A stretch of 64,000 nt of DNA from Acridotheres tristis (Eukaryota > Chordata > Aves > Passeriformes > Sturnidae): contig CM072894.1 in the NCBI GenBank assembly GCA_037013685.1, positions 2,420,841 to 2,484,840 of the forward strand. Direction: 5' to 3'. The stretch's first letter is position 1, and each line of letters begins with the position of its first letter. Below the pieces are notes generated by a model. That model searched no databases. It was not told the DNA's origin and saw only the letters and a list, made by a program, of their open reading frames with translations. Below are positions 60,203 through 64,000 of this stretch, piece by piece. Made by a program: the position numbers and the translations under genes.

Positions 60203-60425
60203 ATAGAATCACAGAATGGTTTGTGTAGGAAGGGACCTTAAAGCTCATCTCATTCCAAGCCTTGCCATGGACAGGGACACCTTCCATTACAGCAGGTTGC
60301 TCCAAGCCCTGTCCAAATTAGCCTTGAACACTTCCAGGGATGGGCAAATTGCTGTCCTTCCTTTCATGAATTGTTCAATGACAATGATTCTCCCCCAGCC
60401 TCCTTAAATTTAATCTCTCCTTTTT
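60203..60425 (-). mobile_element. CR1 3'-end fragment
   Basis: The + strand reads catagaatcacagaatggtt, tgtgtaggaagggaccttaa, agctcatctcattccaagcc, caggttgctccaagccctgt and aacacttccagggatgggca, the reverse complement of the CR1 3' UTR. It becomes diverged after about 60345 and ends near cttaaatttaatctctcctt. Confidence 0.93.
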
Positions 60426-63391
60426 GCACATAAATATTCCCTTTATACACAGACAGCTCTAACTTGCACAGGGAATGGGAATAGTCTTACAAATTTCATA
60501 GTGCCAGCTTCCCAAACCAGCCAGTTCCAGCCAGGGTGGTTTATTACAACATCCTTTGGACTCTCACACTGTTGGAAAGTATTACCTGAGTATTTCTAGT
60601 GAAACACATGAATGGACACATCTCTAAAACAGATTTGTACAGATGGGTGCACAAACAGACAGGCTCTGCTCCGAAAGCACTCTGTAACAACTCCTTCCTT
60701 GTAAAAAACAAGTGTTGTTAGCACAGAACTGCTCTTCTGTCACACCTGCAGCTCTACAGGGAAGAATGTTTATCTCAGGGCTCTCAGCTGGGTTGGCATC
60801 AACAAAACCATTGCTGGTCCCACCATAAAGTCTTTCTGTAGAAAGTACAAGTCTTTTCAGAATTTTAGATTAGCTCTGCAGTGAGGGAAATGAGAGGTAT
60901 GACACATCTCTTCTACCTCATGGGCTGGAATAGCACCTGGAGTCCCCATCCCATCCCATCCCATCCCATCCCATCCCATCCCATCCCATCCCATCCCATC
61001 CCATCCCCCTCCATTTCCCCAGTCTGTCTCTTATTTCACACACTAAAGTCACATTTTGAGTGCTATGCACCTGGAGCAAGCTGCAACTCCAAAACCAGCA
61101 AGACAAGCCATAATCATAAGCTCCACAACCCAAAGCAGCCATCATGGGATGCTCTGAGTCTCTTCCAACTTCATAAAACGATGGCCAAACCTCCTTTGAT
61201 TGCTCTGGGAGCAGGTTTTAGCTTTTTCTGAACCAATTAAATACTTCTTTCTCCAGGGCCATGCCTTAGTGTTAATTCTTTGGAAAACACTGACAAAGCC
61301 ATATCCCTTTGAGGACAAGACTGCACTGGGTAAGCTGTTGCTAAATCTGCTTTAATTTTGGTGTGTGTGGAACTATTAAGAGCCAATCACATGCCGGGGT
61401 ACACCTCTAATGTGTCAAGCCCTGGGAGAGGGTCAGAACACACATCAGCTCATAGGGGGCTCTTTGAATCTGCAGCCTGGTGCAACCCATGAAGCAGCCC
61501 TGGGGCAGACACCCTGCAGGGTTCTGTGGGCCTCAGTTTAGAAAGCACAGGGCTACATCAGCAAAAGAACATAGGAATGCTACTTAGACTGGAAAAGAAG
61601 AAGTTAATTTAAATAAAGTGTAACGGAATATAAATATAATTATGATTTTACCAACTGTGTCTCCTCTTACACAGCCCTAGCAGTGACTGGAAATACTGAT
61701 TAACTTGAAAACACAAAACAACTGCTCTTAGAATTGGATATTCTAGTGAATCTTCCTTCCCAGCTCCATGACAAATTCTTGGATGGCTAAACGAGAAATC
61801 AGTACTGGGCACTGTCATGGTAACATGAACTTGATTGTAAGCCCTGATTAAAGGCACTCTATTAATTCCATGGATTTGCTAAGAGCTTGGGCCAAATGAT
61901 TAAATTTGTATGCTGCTATTTATGGATCAGATGTTTATATTTCACTTACAGGTCAGCTTCACTGATGGAATGCTGAGCCCAGGCCTCTGTAAGAGCAAAG
62001 CTGAAGGGCTGGCTAGGGAGACACCCACAGGGACCGACAACTTGAGAAACTTGGCACAGACAAACAGGGGCTCCTGAGACATGTGAGGAGGCTGAGGCTG
62101 GTGGTCCTGAGCCTCCAGTGGCCCTTGGGGAAAGGTGGAGCTGAAAAGGGACGTGCAGAGGCCACCACGGCGGCACTCGCTGTCCCCTCTGCTGCACAAG
62201 TCATGACCTCTCTGCACTACAAGCAGCACTCTGGAGATGGTGGGTATCATGTTGCTTAAAACTGGATGCTGAAGCCTCTAGCTGAGGCAATTTATTACTT
62301 TTCACAGAGGAAATGAGTACAAATTTGGCTGGGGACATAAATAAATATGAGATCATTGACTCGGTGCTGACTTATGTGATGAATGGTTTGCATTTAACTG
62401 TTTCCATCACACGGTGTCCAAATCCTGGAAGCAGAGTCCTTCTTCTGGGATCAACAGGAGCTGGAGGTGCTCTGCTCCTCAAAACACCCACATTGCTCAG
62501 GGCCAAAATAAGCACCAGGCACCTCTCTACTCTCTCTTTCAGGATTTTGCAGCATTTGTTCCTAAAATATCAAACTGATCATTGCTAAAGCCCTGAGACA
62601 TCATGACTTGTCCTTTCCAAATTTATGTCTAGGCCATTTTTCACACTTATACTGAAATGTTCACCAGGTCTAAGTGTTTTGCATCAGATCTTTCTTTGTG
62701 CATCTATGTACTGAAAGAAACCTCTAAAAGTAACAGTTGGTAGAACAAATGGCAGTGTGATTTCCAATGTTTGAGATTCTGATTATTCCAAATTTCATCA
62801 CAATGCCCAGATCCCAATATCCAGCCTTATGGATGGAGTTCTGACTGAATGGATCTGATTTTGGGGAGAGTGATAATAAAATGTAGAATACAGCTATAAA
62901 TCAGAGTTTGCAGGGTACCCAATTAGCACTGCAAGCACAAAGTTTGGTTTCTACCATCAAAGCACTCTGAGAACAATAGAAGTCTGCACTGAAGTAATTT
63001 GTGCTGTCAGATGGAGGGAAGATGTGGATGGCTGGGGGAAAGGCTGGAAGGAGGGAAGCTTGGAGCTGTCACAGGTTTGCTTTAACAACATCCTGAAGAC
63101 ACATGGCCAATAACTTTTTGAGCAAGAGGCAACATCACGGGCCACAAAAGGAAAATTTCCAGCTGAAAGGACTATGACTGTCCCAGGAACAGCTGATACA
63201 AGCTGGAGGAAATGTGGGGGTTTAAAAGCTGTTCTATGTTCTTAAGGTGAGATATATCACAGAATCAAGCCCTGCAAGAGCATCTTGGGCTTAGGAGTGT
63301 TTCACTTGAAGCTTCAGTTCATCAAGTCCCGTATCAAAGACCTGTGGAAGGCAGACTGGGGCTTAGTGGAGTGTTTTAAAGCTCCTTTGTA
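60426..63391. other. Intergenic, no gene seen
   Basis: Apart from the (CCCAT)n tract, this is unique sequence. The GC-richer patch at about 61980-62240 carries overlapping short open frames in several phases, none recognisable. Confidence 0.45.
60949..61007 (+). repeat. (CCCAT)n microsatellite
   Basis: Eleven or so near-perfect catcc pentamers. Minus-strand peptides of Gly-Met-Gly-Trp-Asp type reflect the repeat only. Confidence 0.96.
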
Positions 63392-63525
63392 GCATCAGAG
63401 AATGGTTTGTGTTGGAAGAGACCTTAAAGGTCATATAGCTCCAATCCTCTGCTCCAGACAGTTCCTGTGGCCCTGGCCAGGGATACTTTCATGTGAATGC
63501 CACCTGCCTCAGGTCCTGTGCACCA
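63392..63525 (-). mobile_element. CR1 3'-end fragment
   Basis: The + strand reads agcatcagagaatggtttgt, gttggaagagaccttaaagg, tcatatagctccaatcctct and cctggccagggatactttca, the reverse complement of a diverged CR1 3' UTR. The right limit is approximate; similarity fades before 63620. Confidence 0.85.
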
Positions 63526-64000
63526 GGAGCTTAAAACTGAACACCTTCCACTCTTGATCCAGGTCTTGGTGAACTTCTTCCCATCCCAGTCCTGAATCTC
63601 TAGGAATAATTGACACATCTCTGACAGCAGTCAAGAGAATCTCAGGCTATTCTTACACTCCTCTGCAGGGTTTGTTCCACCAGCCTTTGAGAAATGATGT
63701 CCCCAGAGAAAACTCAGGTAAACCAGGCCAAGCAGAACATCATACCTGTTATCTCCTGGGGCTCTCCTGAGATCATCCTGTTCTGCATTGTGTTTCTGCA
63801 GCCAACTTGATTAACCCACCCAGAGCTATGAGCTGTCTCCCCTGGTGGTGCAGGGCCATTGGGCTCTGGGGCAATAATGTGCTCCTTGCAAGGATGGATC
63901 TCTGTGCAAACAGGCTTGGGAAGAAAAACACACCAAGCCAGGGTTACTTCCATCCTCCTAATGCCTGTCCATACTCAGGTCTTTAAAAAAAAAAAAAAGT
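63526..64000. other. Right edge of window, no gene seen
   Basis: Unique sequence ending in an A13 run at about 63986-63998 that reaches nearly to the edge. No exon or clear element. Confidence 0.4.

Noticed and set aside
60918..61145. Minus-strand peptide with repeated Gly-Met-Gly-Trp-Asp
   Set aside because: It is the (CCCAT)n microsatellite read in frame, not a repeat protein.

Overview
The window is vertebrate nuclear DNA and looks avian, most likely a songbird. The grounds are many truncated CR1 LINE 3' ends whose sense strand ends in the ATTCTGTGAT-type tail, several solo-type endogenous retroviral LTRs, no Alu/L1-like sequence, short introns, and one gene whose exons read as a bird-like melanoregulin. 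The species and the chromosome are inferences. I recognise no microbial gene, tRNA, rRNA, CRISPR array or novel enzymatic system.

One protein-coding gene is supported: MREG (melanoregulin), plus strand, five coding exons from 4019 to 17329, 212 residues, with clean GT-AG junctions and phases that join into one uninterrupted frame. Exon 1 lies in a GC-rich CpG island (about 3820-4330). A purine-rich minisatellite (about 3195-3835) abuts the island on its upstream side. Intron 1 holds a CR1 fragment and a TCACGTG E-box. Intron 2 holds a CR1 copy split by a (CTCTT)n array plus an older CR1 scrap. Intron 4 carries five 47-bp tandem units, each containing a consensus-like splice donor. Candidate polyadenylation signals for MREG sit at 18382 and 18704.

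From about 18.7 kb to the end I see no further protein-coding gene. This fits the known vertebrate layout in which a long gene-poor interval follows MREG on the FN1 side. The interval holds CR1 fragments in both orientations and five LTR-like segments. Three LTRs are of one family on the minus strand at 1-289, 26506-27078 and 51491-52076; single plus-strand LTRs lie at 43914-44481 and 52314-52986. It also holds a 3.4-kb GATG/GAT mosaic satellite (28539-31966), an ATAGAT/TAAATA hexamer tract (22026-22390), a (CCCAT)n tract (60949-61007), a 37-base poly(T), and a two-copy 372/413-bp tandem duplication (53395-54179).

Very long open frames on the minus strand, one across the GATG array and one across the promoter-side minisatellite, follow from repeats that lack stop codons and should not be read as genes. 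The observations most worth follow-up are the decoy-donor minisatellite in MREG intron 4, the polarised structure of the GATG array, the promoter-side minisatellite, a perfect 15-bp hairpin with a GGAA loop at 36758-36791, and a possible unannotated terminal exon near 36126.
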